64,000 nucleotides of DNA, taken from positions 186,001 to 250,000 of the forward strand of contig JAWNZC010000349.1 in assembly GCA_035771165.1 (NCBI GenBank), in the 5' to 3' direction. The position numbers were made by a program, and so were the translations under genes. This document shows positions 23,701-31,833 of this stretch, piece after piece. The notes beneath the pieces were generated by a model. That model ran no database searches. It worked only from the letters and a program-made list of their open reading frames with translations, and had not been told where the DNA came from. The stretch's first letter is position 1. Every line of letters begins with the position of its first letter. The DNA comes from Paragorgia papillata (taxonomy: Eukaryota; Cnidaria; Anthozoa; Scleralcyonacea; Coralliidae).

Positions 23701-24443
23701 GTTCGTTCGTTCGTTCGTTCGTTCGTTCGTTTCGTCTATTTACCCATCCTTGCGTTCGTCCATCTGTCCGTTCAACCATTTGTCCGTCTATCCAGCCGTC
23801 CATCCATTTATTTTTCACCGCGTATGGTCCATTACCTTGGACTATATGGACTGGTATATTACAAATCGGCTGGAATCTTATTGGCTATCTATTTATTAAT
23901 AAATGCTACTGATAGTACTTACTGTCGTGGCAATAGAAGCATTCCTAAAATATCGTTGCAATTTATTCCTCAAGTTGATAAATTTATTTGATGAAAATTA
24001 TTGCTAACTTCCTGTTTTGAATTTGATTGGTTTCTGGTTTTTAAACAACCAATAAGAAACAGGATTATTTGCCAAACACCAATCAAATTAAAAAGAGAAT
24101 TCAAAACAGGAAGTTGTCAATGAATCTTATGAAATGAATTGTTCAACTTGAGCAATGTATTGCAACAATATTTTAGGAACGCTTCTATTGCCACGACAGT
24201 AAGAGCAAACCATAACGAGGTTCTCAACTTTATTGATTTTTGCATTTCAATTTGTTTTGTTAGCTTTTTACACAAACAGAGTGTGACGATATATCATTGC
24301 TAGAACATATCGAAGAACTGTTGTCAGAAGCTGATGAAAAAGTTTTGACAACGAAACAATCTCAGCAAGAAAATGATGAAGATGATAGAAGAGATGGGGT
24401 GAGTGAGGATCAGGAGAACGAATCAATGGATACGACAACCTAG
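12894..24443 (+). CDS. TPR-repeat protein, Acl4-like (probable assembly chaperone of ribosomal protein L4)
   Basis: Nine exons join in frame at GT-AG sites: 12894-13040, 14864-15010, 15657-15766, 18245-18368, 19571-19636, 20416-20484, 21611-21664, 23452-23535 and 24264-24443 (TAG), giving 326 codons; the start exon is not secure. The first exons form TPR helices (NFELAEKFCNRALEMSPDN, then YMILGQLLEGEEAAECFKKG). Later exons give EIYLTDCW, CEKAVEQDPSNPDAYQAMAN, and VWYLLGWINYLSQ followed by YYLENAKK. The C-terminus is acidic. The order of segments matches Acl4-type proteins, which in yeast hold newly made ribosomal protein L4 and escort it to the nucleus; that role is inferred by family. Most introns hold palindromic MITEs, yet every exon keeps its frame, so the gene appears functional. 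The family assignment is from pattern memory; generic TPR protein is the fallback. Confidence 0.8.
13050..13420. mobile_element. Palindromic MITE in first resolved intron of the TPR gene
   Basis: Inverted arms carry GCTGCATGCACAGATAATGG on the left and its near-complement before 13420. TTACGAAACCGGAAATGATG and GTGTATAATTACCATAGCA segments are also mirrored. Frames reading into it from the exon at 12894 are read-through. Confidence 0.6.
14641..14774 (+). repeat. TAAA tetranucleotide microsatellite
   Basis: About 130 bases of (TAAA)n in three runs separated by two TCTG-containing interruptions. Poly-LFIY open frames on the minus strand are artefacts of it. Confidence 0.9.
15275..15431. mobile_element. 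Palindromic element with a tRNA 3'-half-like hairpin in its loop
   Basis: Perfect or near-perfect arms of about 57 bases (TTTTTCGTATGTTTTTGCTG and complement) enclose a second hairpin, GAGCTCCAG...CTGGAGCTC. Its loop contains a B-box-like GGTTCGAGTCC (15351-15361). It looks like a MITE that captured, or grew around, the T-arm end of a tRNA or SINE. Confidence 0.65.
15986..16426. mobile_element. Terminal-inverted-repeat element with AATAGACCTTTC ends
   Basis: The left end reads AATAGACCTTTCTGC and the right end GCGGAAAGGTCTATT. Inner inverted pieces (CAGTCCTTTCGCGGC and its complement near 16330) give a second palindrome. A partial copy lies at 32485-32610. Confidence 0.6.
16758..17077. mobile_element. 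Palindromic MITE, arms about 150 bases
   Basis: Arms include AAACTCTTGAAGTTTCTATA and CAAAATGGCAGTTGTTTTT in both orientations around a short centre near 16915. Mirrored open frames are not genes. Confidence 0.7.
17490..17683. mobile_element. Palindromic MITE rich in CGGAGAT/ATCTCCG
   Basis: Imperfect arms starting GTTCCAGTCCTCTCTCCTCC, closing with GGAGAGAGGTTCCAG, with repeated GTCGGAGATGTGTCGGAATC segments in both orientations. Higher in GC than its surroundings. Overlapping open frames are shadows. Confidence 0.65.
17733..18075. mobile_element. MITE with CACACGTAAAAA ends and internal AACAAGTTGTT motifs
   Basis: Ends CACACGTAAAAACCCACAAG and CTTGTGAGATTTTTACGTGTG-like complement are flanked by TA. 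The interior is a patchwork of short inverted ACAACTTGT/ACAAGTTGT motifs. Confidence 0.6.
18794..19436. mobile_element. Large palindromic TTAA-flanked MITE, GGTGGCTCC ends
   Basis: TTAA at 18790-18793 and 19437-19440 flanks arms of about 300 bases starting GGTGGCTCC. The arms share CTGCCAATTACC, GCAACAGTTGTTGCTATGGC and more. It lies between two exons of the TPR gene. Confidence 0.75.
19846..20079. mobile_element. MITE with TCACAGAATAGAAATACAAC ends
   Basis: Terminal inverted repeats of about 38 bases (TCACAGAATAGAAATACAAC onward) flank an inner hairpin around GCCATCCTACGCAACC. CAGGA is present on both outer sides, possibly a 5-base duplication. Confidence 0.65.
20536..20988. mobile_element. 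TTAA-flanked palindromic MITE (family relative of 21076 and 50051)
   Basis: TTAA at 20532-20535 and 20989-20992. Arms include AAAATTAAGTTTGTCTAATT and its complement; CAACTTTTTCGTATCTTTC and ATATTTTACCCCAC are also mirrored. Related in sequence to the two AAGTGCCTA-ended elements. Confidence 0.7.
21076..21554. mobile_element. TTAA-flanked palindromic MITE, AGTGCCTACGAAACG ends
   Basis: TTAA at 21072-21075 and 21555-21558. Ends AGTGCCTACGAAACGAAAAT and complement; arms share ATATCTCAACAACGAAGCAAGG-like segments. A close relative lies at 50051-50524. Confidence 0.75.
22571..23095. mobile_element. TTAA-flanked terminal-inverted-repeat element
   Basis: TTAA at 22567-22570 and 23096-23099 with ends AGGTCAGCTCAAGTCAAATT and complement. 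An inner inverted pair (TATAAAGAGTCTGGCACTAG) lies at about 22730 and 22925. Non-coding. Confidence 0.65.
23661..23730 (+). repeat. GTTC tetranucleotide microsatellite
   Basis: About 17 copies of GTTC, continuing into degenerate GTCCATCTGTCC-like repeats to about 23810. It produces the long poly-(SFVR) and poly-(NERT) open frames, which are not genes. Confidence 0.9.
23918..24203. mobile_element. Palindromic MITE, TTACTGTCGTGGCAATAGAA ends
   Basis: Outer ends CTTACTGTCGTGGCAATAGA and complement, with an inner palindrome around AACTTCCTGTTTTGAATT. It lies in the last intron of the TPR gene. Confidence 0.65.
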
Positions 24444-25620
24444 TCGTATAGCCTGTTTTAAATTTGCGTTTAAAATTAACGAGACTGCCCTATTTTACTT
24501 GTGAGAGGTGCATGCGGACGCTCTACAGTACACATAACACGCAATCCTGTTTTAAGAAGTTCAAATATATGAATCCAAATTGGGGGGGGGCGAGGGGGGA
24601 GCGATCGCCCTCCAATGGTCTCCAAGACCGTTATCGTGAAAAGTTTAAATCCGTGGAGCAACTCGTAGGGGGGGTGGGGGGTGGGGGGGGGGTTACAGTT
24701 GTTTTAAGATGAGTGGACTAGTAATTAACAATTATTGGACTAGGTTGAGCAAAATATCGTGATTTGTCAGTGGCGAGCAGATAAATTATTTGCCGATGCC
24801 GAAGGCAGAGGCAAATAACTGAACTGCGAGATACTGACAAGTCACGATATTTTGTGAAAACCGAGTTCAATAATTGTTTTATTATTCGATTTATTTTTTA
24901 TTTGACATTGTTTACCTGTAATTGTCCATTCATTAAATTTCTTTCCAGCTTGGCTGAACGAGCGATTTACGTTTGCCGAAATTGAGTGTAACGCGCATGA
25001 GTAGAATATTATTTGCTGCAAAACAACATCTCCGACTAATGCGCATGAGCAGACTGTTATTTGTAGGCAGTTATTTGCAGGTGACGTAGCGGTCCCTCAA
25101 CCAATTAAAAGGAAGATAAAAATAAATAATGCCTCCAACTTGTTTTTACATTTACGACTTGTTTGTAAATAAATCTAAAGATATTCTGACGTGTATCATT
25201 CTATGTTCTGGTTTGATTTCAACAAAATTATGTAATTTATGGCTTTCAGATTACTCTTAAATACTTGCCTCAAAATGCAGGAAGTAGTGTTTCAGAGACC
25301 CTAGAAATCCAAAATTTTCTGGGGGGGACATGCCCCCACACCCCTCTAGGAGATCGAGGTTCTTGTCCCCCCCCCCCCTCCCCCAATCCAAGACACTGGC
25401 TACGCCACTGATCCAAATTAGTATTGAACGCAACCGCAACGAGAAGTGTAAAAACTGTGACCCCCAAATGTCTCGAGTGAGTTGGGAGAATTCGAAAGTA
25501 CTTATGTAAACCCTCGCCTACGGCTCGGGTTCACATAAACTTTCGAATTCTCCCAACTCACTCTCGTGTTTGCATCAGGCTATATAAACACGGGCGGCCA
25601 TTTTCTATTTCTTAAATATT
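24444..25620. other. Downstream of TPR gene: degenerate repeats
   Basis: Contains G-rich stretches at 24582-24600 and 24667-24692, a repeat with GAGGCAAATAACT and TCACGATATTTTG inverted motifs at about 24710-24880, a C-rich fragment at 25315-25395 sharing the GGGGGGACATGCCCCC type motif with 1480-1505 and 48270-48300, and an inverted repeat around TTCGAATTCTCCCAACTCAC at 25480-25565. No gene seen. Confidence 0.5.
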
Positions 25621-26379
25621 AGAGCATGTTCTAGGGATTTTTGGTGAAGGAAAATTCGAGTGTAGAATATATGTTCCTATAATAACATATCCATGTTCGT
25701 TCCGAGCTGCACTGATGAGCTGTGGTACAGCGAAACGTACGTCTGCAGATTGTATATATATATATATATAATTTATATTTTGCATTTATATTTTTTTATT
25801 CAGAAAATAATATGCGGAGACACCATGTGCATGTATTTTATGTAGATATTTGAATAAATTAACATAACCCATTATTTTAAAAAAAAAATAGTTGACGTGG
25901 TTTATGCAAGTTTTAAAACCAGATAAATACTTTCCTAATCAACCGCTGATTAACTGAATTAGCCCGGTCTTACCCTGCGAGTGGCGAGTCAGAGCCCCTT
26001 TCCGACCTACGCAGACTTCGGGGGAAAGTGGGCTCTGCCAACAAACTTTGCCTTCGTGGCATGACTCACACGAGTTAGCCACCTAAGCAATTCTTCTCAA
26101 GTCCCGACAGTAAGACATCTATATGTCTTCAGAAATCACAAATTACAAAGTAGACTGGAGTTTCTCACTGTCAAACGATTTGCGTAGCAGCCGTTTTTAG
26201 CGGAGGAAGCCACTGACCTCTATAATATGGATGGAGGAAGTGGCGTTTTTAGTGGAGGAAGCCCTCCCGCCCACATCCCGCCCGCGTCCTCCCTAAAAAA
26301 CCGGCCGCTACGCATACAGGATGCTTTACGTCAAATTGAAATGTAGGGATATTATTGTTTTAAATTCTTCATATTAATT
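25621..26379. other. Repeat-derived intergenic DNA
   Basis: Begins with a SINE-body fragment (GGAAAATTCGAGTGTAGAAT at 25649-25668) and continues through AT-rich sequence with a GC-richer patch at 25970-26300. The patch contains short repeats such as GGAGGAAGCC and shows no open frame of note. Confidence 0.4.
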
Positions 26380-26380
26380 T

Positions 26381-26382
<2 letters not shown>

Positions 26383-26437
<55 letters not shown>
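26383..26437 (+). repeat. AT dinucleotide microsatellite
   Basis: Uninterrupted TA/AT repeat of about 55 bases. Confidence 0.9.
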
Positions 26438-26440
<3 letters not shown>

Positions 26441-26769
26441 GCATATACCTCGCAGGTGAATAGTGCTTTTCACGCAATGTGCAGGATATCCCGAGCTAGA
26501 GGAACCAATCACTATTCACCTGCAGGCAAAACAAAATGACGGCCAGTTTTGCTTTGTGTTTACCGAAGCAGGAGATTTTGGTGATAAACAAGGCTGGTGT
26601 AGTAGAATAACGAGAAAAGTCGACAAAATTAGGTAGAAGAGTGTCCACAGGTATGTTTCTTTACAATTTTCTAACCATCGGACCGCTGTCCCGGATGTTG
26701 ATTTTGCTCGCGTGAATTTCTAAGGTTTTCACACTAAGTTTGATACAATAATTATCGAAAAACTTGAAA

Positions 26770-26935
26770 TAGTCATATAATAAACGCTTTATTAACCTCG
26801 TTTACTCGGTCTGTACGGGAGAATATCAGACCTCGGTCTTTTTTGTACGAACCTCGCCTGTGGCTCGGTCGGTACTGTCAAGACGTCGGTCTGATATTTT
26901 CCCGTACAGACCTCGTTCTCGGTTAATAATCTCTT
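26770..26935. repeat. Dispersed inverted repeat with CTCGGTCTTT motif
   Basis: Inverted segments TTATTAACCTCG...CTCGTTCTCGGTTAATAA and GTACGGGAGAATATCAGAC/GTCTGATATTTTCCCGTAC. Related pieces occur at 52360-52430 joined to 52657-52680, and at about 59855-59910. Confidence 0.55.
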
Positions 26936-27209
26936 AGTATATTATTGTTTAATTGTCACTGGAGATCTTAACATTTGAGTTTTTTGTAATAATTTAGACT
27001 TTGTATTAATTTAGATTTGTAATGAGTTTTACAAACATAAATAGGATCTTGACAATTTGTGAACTCTTTATATATCTTGAGAAAAGGGCTTGCCTCAATA
27101 TGTAGGAATTAGATTATACAACCTGATGAACCACGAAACAAGTTGTGTGTATATATAGCCTGTATATATACAAGTGTGTTATTGTTTGGTATTATTATTT
27201 TATTATATA

Positions 27210-27532
27210 CAGTGTGTATCAAAAAAATTCGAACCCTTAGCATTCTTTAGCATTCTTTTCAAACAACCTATTGTAGTAGTTTGAAAGCCCTAAGCACTTC
27301 GCTGAACCCATGCACAGATGCGTAAAACACACGGTCTTATACACCTGAGAAATTAAGATAACTTGAAGTGTATGCATGGTGAAAGTATTTAAAAGCTTTT
27401 TCGCTTCGTTTAACTTATGTGCTGATTAATTTATAACGCAGCGCTTTTAGGGCTTTCAAACTACTACAATAGGTTGTTTGAAAAGAATGCTAATTTATTT
27501 TCTAAGGGTTCGAATTTTTTTGATACACACTG
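27210..27532. mobile_element. Tc1/mariner-like MITE
   Basis: TA dinucleotides at 27208-27209 and 27533-27534 flank terminal inverted repeats beginning CAGTGTGTATCAAAAAAATT; a second inverted block includes CAACCTATTGTAGTAGTTTG. The TA target and the CAGTGTG-type end point to the Tc1/mariner superfamily. Internal length about 323 bases with no transposase. Confidence 0.75.
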
Positions 27533-27929
27533 TATAACAGGAACACTGTTTGAATCCCTGCGGGTTAACAATGTTAATAGGATATTGAAGCGGCCACAAG
27601 TGTCATCCAACAGCTGGATTTGTATTTTGTGCCACCTAGCTTCAAAGTAAACGGATATCGCGGCGGTGTCATCTCACAGCTGGATTTATATTTTGTGCCA
27701 CCTTCCTTATTAATTATCACTTTGCCTTTGGTATGTTTTCCGGTTAGACAAAAATGATAAGGTGCGAAAAGCTTCTAGTGTCCAAAAAAGTCCAATATCA
27801 ATGAAGTTTATCCCTTTGATTGCCAGGGGGCATGCAATAGCACCAGACGGGAAGAAACGTACTTACGTACACAATACTATATTCCAAGTCAAAAGGTTAA
27901 CTTTACATATAATCAACAAGAGAACATTG

Positions 27930-28560
27930 TAACATAATTTTAAAAATTTTGTAATACCACCCGAAGAACAAGGAAATTTTTGCCATTACTTGAGGAATAA
28001 ATTACATGAGTTTTATACTGAATACTGGAAAGAGCAGATTCAACAAGGTGGAAATAATGGCAAATTAAGAGTCTTTAAAAAACTGAAAATAAATTTTGGC
28101 TTTGAAAAATATCTATCTTCAATTCGTAACTTCAAACACCGTCAAGCGGTTACAAAATTAAGAATTTCAGCTCATAAACTACCTGTTGTTGAAACTGGTC
28201 GATACGGAAATGTTTCATACAGTGAAAGATTATGCAAACATTGTGATCTAAATGAGATTGGGAACGAACAACACCTTTTAATGTCATGCAGAAACACAAA
28301 GTTCGCCGATCTTAGAGTTAATTTTATGGAAAGTCTCTGTAAAATAAATGACTCATTTTCTAAATTTAGCTATCAAGATCTTTTCATGTATGTCATTGCT
28401 ATGCAAGACAAAACAATTATGACTTTGGTAGCTAAATACTGTTTTAATGTTTTAACAAGTTTTGAAAGTTTATAGTTGAGCACGTACTCTAGTTTATATG
28501 TTATATGTATGTATCTTATATACCAAATCTGGTATTTATGTTGTTTGAATAAAGTATGAT
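27930..28560 (+). pseudogene. LINE 3' fragment: C-terminal part of a reverse-transcriptase ORF2
   Basis: An open frame of about 160 codons (stop at 28473-28475) carries KLRISAHKLPVVETGRYG followed by a CxxC...H...C zinc-binding pattern (LCKHCDLN, then EQHLLMSC). This is a typical tail of ORF2 proteins of non-LTR retrotransposons. It lacks the reverse transcriptase core and is 5'-truncated. An AATAAAG near 28549 may be its 3' end. It appears inserted into the first copy of the 27880-30400 duplication. Confidence 0.65.
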
Positions 28561-28867
28561 AAGTACGTTTGGTAGACGTTGGTCAAGCTCAATTGCTCAG
28601 AAAAGATTTCTGAGCGCCAGTCTGTTACATTACACCAAGCTCCCAAACGTACTACATGTGCGTGGTCAAAAAATATTTGCAGGCCTAGCTCAGCCTCTTT
28701 TTCTGTCAAAAAAATCATTGCGTTTTTTTTTGTCAAGCGCATACCAGAAAAAACTTGGCAATCACAGATCTGTAGCTGATCTACTACCAATTCGAAGATT
28801 TTTTAATCTGGGATGGAGTAAGAAATTATCTCATGTCAGTTTCAATTAAATTTTACCAGCCCCCACG

Positions 28868-29068
28868 CGTTAATGCTTAAGGACCGCGTCTAAAGCTGGA
28901 TTTCCATTCAGTGCTTTTTTTCGCGCGATCGACTTTTTGCGATCGTTTTCTTTTGAATTGTGAGCCCTCGACTGGAACGGATCCGGTCGAGGGCTCACAA
29001 TTCAAAAGAAAGCGATCGCAAAAAGTCGATAGCGCGACAAAAAGTACTGAATGAAAATCCGCCTTTAG
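28868..29068. mobile_element. Palindromic MITE with AGTCGATCGC-type arms
   Basis: Inverted arms share TGAATTGTGAGCCCTCGAC and GCGATCG segments around a centre near 28980; ends are AAAGCTGGATTTCCATTCAG and complement. It abuts the next MITE. Confidence 0.65.
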
Positions 29069-29180
29069 ACCCCGTTTACACTAGAGCAAAAGTATCCGGA
29101 TTCACATTGTTTTTCATCCTCATGGGAATAAAAAGCAATGTGAATCCAGATACTTTTGCTCTAGTATAAACGGGGTCTTA
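29069..29180. mobile_element. MITE with GACCCCGTTTACACTAGAGC ends
   Basis: Nearly perfect hairpin, ends GACCCCGTTTACACTAGAGC and complement, TTA-like bases on each side. Two further copies occur at 47882-48045 and 56423-56537. Confidence 0.7.
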
Positions 29181-29299
29181 GTAAAGAAGCATGCAAGGCC
29201 CTAGTTGAATCTTGGTTCAAGCATATTAATATATACACAAGACACAACCAACTTAATACACCATATATATTCATAAAAATGCCAATTCTTTCTTTGAAC

Positions 29300-30400
29300 T
29301 TATTTCAGTCTGCAGAAACTCGTAACTTGTTCCATTTAGAACTAATCGTTTTCAGTAGAAATTATTTTATCTCGTCTTTCGTATTACTATATAATCGTTT
29401 AGCGTTAGACAGAGTAAAACAATAAGGGGGTCGTTTTTGGCCAGTTTAGACAGTAATGGGTTAAATTAAGATACTTTTTCCTGTTTTTGGCAATGATGCT
29501 TAGCCTTCCTCTGCAGGTCAACGACAAGGTTACCCCCACCTCTGGTCCTCAGCAATCTCTTTATAATTCTCATGATTGAGAAGATACAGACCTGATAATT
29601 ATGTAGACCAGATATATTGCTAAAAGGCGGTGTTTGGCGTCATAAATTTCGCTTGCCATTGACTTCCGCACGAAGTAACGAACGGATTCACAAGCAAAAT
29701 ACAAAGAGCTGTCTATATACTGCGTTGCGCAGCTAACTCGTCAGGACACCGTACTACTCCAAGTCAAAAGGTTAACTTTACGCATAATCAACAAGAGAAC
29801 AATTGCTCAACGGCCATAAGCCTCTGCCTCTTTTTCTGTCAGGAAAAATCGTGGGTTTTTTTTTTGTAAAGCACATACTGTGAAAAAACTTGTCAATCAC
29901 AGATCTGTAGCTGATCTACTATAAATTGGAAAACTCGTATACACAATTTACGCGCTATATAGTAATAAACTTGTTCCATGCATTTATATGTAGGACCAAT
30001 CGTTTTAGAAATTCTTATTCTCGTCTTTCGTGATTATATAATTGTCTAACGTTAGACAGAGTAAAACAATAACGGGGTCATTTTTTGCCAGTTTAGATAG
30101 TAATGCATGGGTTTGATACTTTTTCCTGTTTTTGGCAATGATCCTTACTTCCTCAGGTCAACGACAAGGTTACCCCCACCTCTGGGCCTCAGCAGTCTCT
30201 TTATAATTCTCATGATTGAGTAGATACAGACCTGATATGTCACATTGCTGAAAGGCGGTGCCCTGTTTGGTGTCAAAAATTTCGCTTCCCATTGACTTCC
30301 GCATGAACTAACTGAACGAACTCGCATGCAAGCAGAATACAAATCTGTCTGAACGCCTATACTGCGTTGGGCAGCTAACTCGTCAGGACACCGCAGCTAC
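29300..30400 (+). repeat. Tandem segmental duplication, second copy without insertions
   Basis: The block at about 29325-29755 (AACTTGTTCCAT... to ACTCGTCAGGACACCG) is repeated at about 29965-30395. The pieces preceding the second copy (TCCAAGTCAAAAGGTTAACT at 29759 and CCTCTTTTTCTGTCA at 29829) match 27884 and 28695 in the first copy. No protein-coding gene recognised in either. Confidence 0.65.
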
Positions 30401-31311
30401 GATAGGCTGATAGGCAGTTTAATTTATACTTCGGACTTCGGAGTCTTAAAGGTGAATTACAGTTTGAATTATAATTTCAGTTTTGGGAAGCGTTGGTTGA
30501 AAACCACAAGTATGTCAAGTATTATTAGAGAGTGTTGGAAAATTTAAAATTTTTGGGCTTTTGTCTTTACAATTGTCATTGACATTGTCTGTTCGTTCTG
30601 GAATTTAAAATATAAGTTTCAGGTACTCGAACCAGCAGGAAACCGGTTCTCTCTATTATTGCTCGAATGGAGTCGAACCGAATGCTATATATAAAGTTGG
30701 TGGCTTTTTTCTTCGTACATTTTACTTCGTACATTTTACTTTCCGATGTTACACAAACGGAATATTATTCTGAAACTGTAATAGTGGTAGAAAAGAAGTT
30801 TTGATGTACTTTTGCTGTTTAAACAGAGTATATGAAATGTTTGTGAAATTTGAGTATGTGGTTGACAATTCACAGGCCCTAACTTTTGAAGTGTTGCCAA
30901 AGAGGGATTCGGTTTGACGTCAGAAACGTCGTCTCAAAAACATCACTTGAGATTGTTATAGTAACTAGTAAAAGAAACCTCAAGATTTTATATTACATAA
31001 ATATATAGACTAGAAAAAATTTAAACAACGTACATAGCCTGCCACTCGAGAAAAAAAGACATTCAACTTGTCGTGGGAAGAACCGTGGTGACAAAAGAGA
31101 AAGTTTATTACTTTAGAAAGATTTAACTGACTAAATGTCGGACATCTCATAAATTATAGTCGGTCCGAGAAATAATTGAAAAGTTTACATGAATACTGGA
31201 AAATCCCTAACAAAAAAGTAAATAGGTTGATCGATAGAGTATAGGATCTCCAACCTATAGGATGCTATAGTGAATAGCCTAGGGTGCTGCGTAGGCAGTG
31301 TACATGTTGAA
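30401..31311. other. Intergenic DNA, nothing recognised
   Basis: AT-rich sequence with short open frames only; no clear inverted repeats, RNA genes or coding exons. Confidence 0.4.
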
Positions 31312-31442
31312 ACAATCGAAATATAGTAAGTTAGATACACTGCCGAAACAGCCTGGTAGAACGTAGGAGTCTAACGTTTCGAGCGAAGGCCCTTCGTTTC
31401 TCTGTTTCAGCAGTATATCTAACCTTACTATATATTTCGATT
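31312..31442. mobile_element. Solo terminal palindrome of the Penelope-like family
   Basis: Ends AATCGAAATATAGTAAG and complement enclose ACTGCCGAAACAG and GAGTCTAACGTTTCGAGCG, the same sequence found at both termini of the Penelope-like element at 54773-56810. Probably a solo or truncated end. Confidence 0.6.
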
Positions 31443-31712
31443 ATAGGATCCTATAGGTTTCTATATAAACCTATATATAAAAATATATACAAAATATAAA
31501 CAAAGGCAATTAGTATAAATTTACAAGTTTCTATCACAAATCCTTGAATTTCATTGGCTATGGCAGGAGTTACTATCTAACTATCCGCTGATAGCAACCT
31601 CTGGCGATAAGCCAATGAAAAGCCTTCTTTTAACGAAATTGACCAATCACAAAATGCGTAGTATGTTATGAGCAATGATCATTAGAGCCAGCGGTTGTTC
31701 TGTTAAGCAACA

Positions 31713-31833
31713 ATGGCGCCGAAATTACAAAAGAGTGGGCAAATGACAGAAGAAATTGAACATTTAGGCGAAGCAATAAGTTCTACAGAAAACAAAAACG
31801 GCTGCAACATAGTTAGAATGAAAATTATTAATG
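31713..31833 (+). CDS. Candidate first coding exon of unknown gene
   Basis: An ATG in context CAACAATGGCG opens 40 codons (MAPKLQKSGQMTEEIEHLGE onward) and reaches a good donor GTAAGA in phase 1. CCAAT-type motifs lie upstream in a repeat at 31500-31660 that is shared with 49745-49865. No downstream exon was recognised. A following block (32030-32110) is shared, inverted, with 48760-48845, so this may belong to a dispersed element rather than a host gene. Confidence 0.25.
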
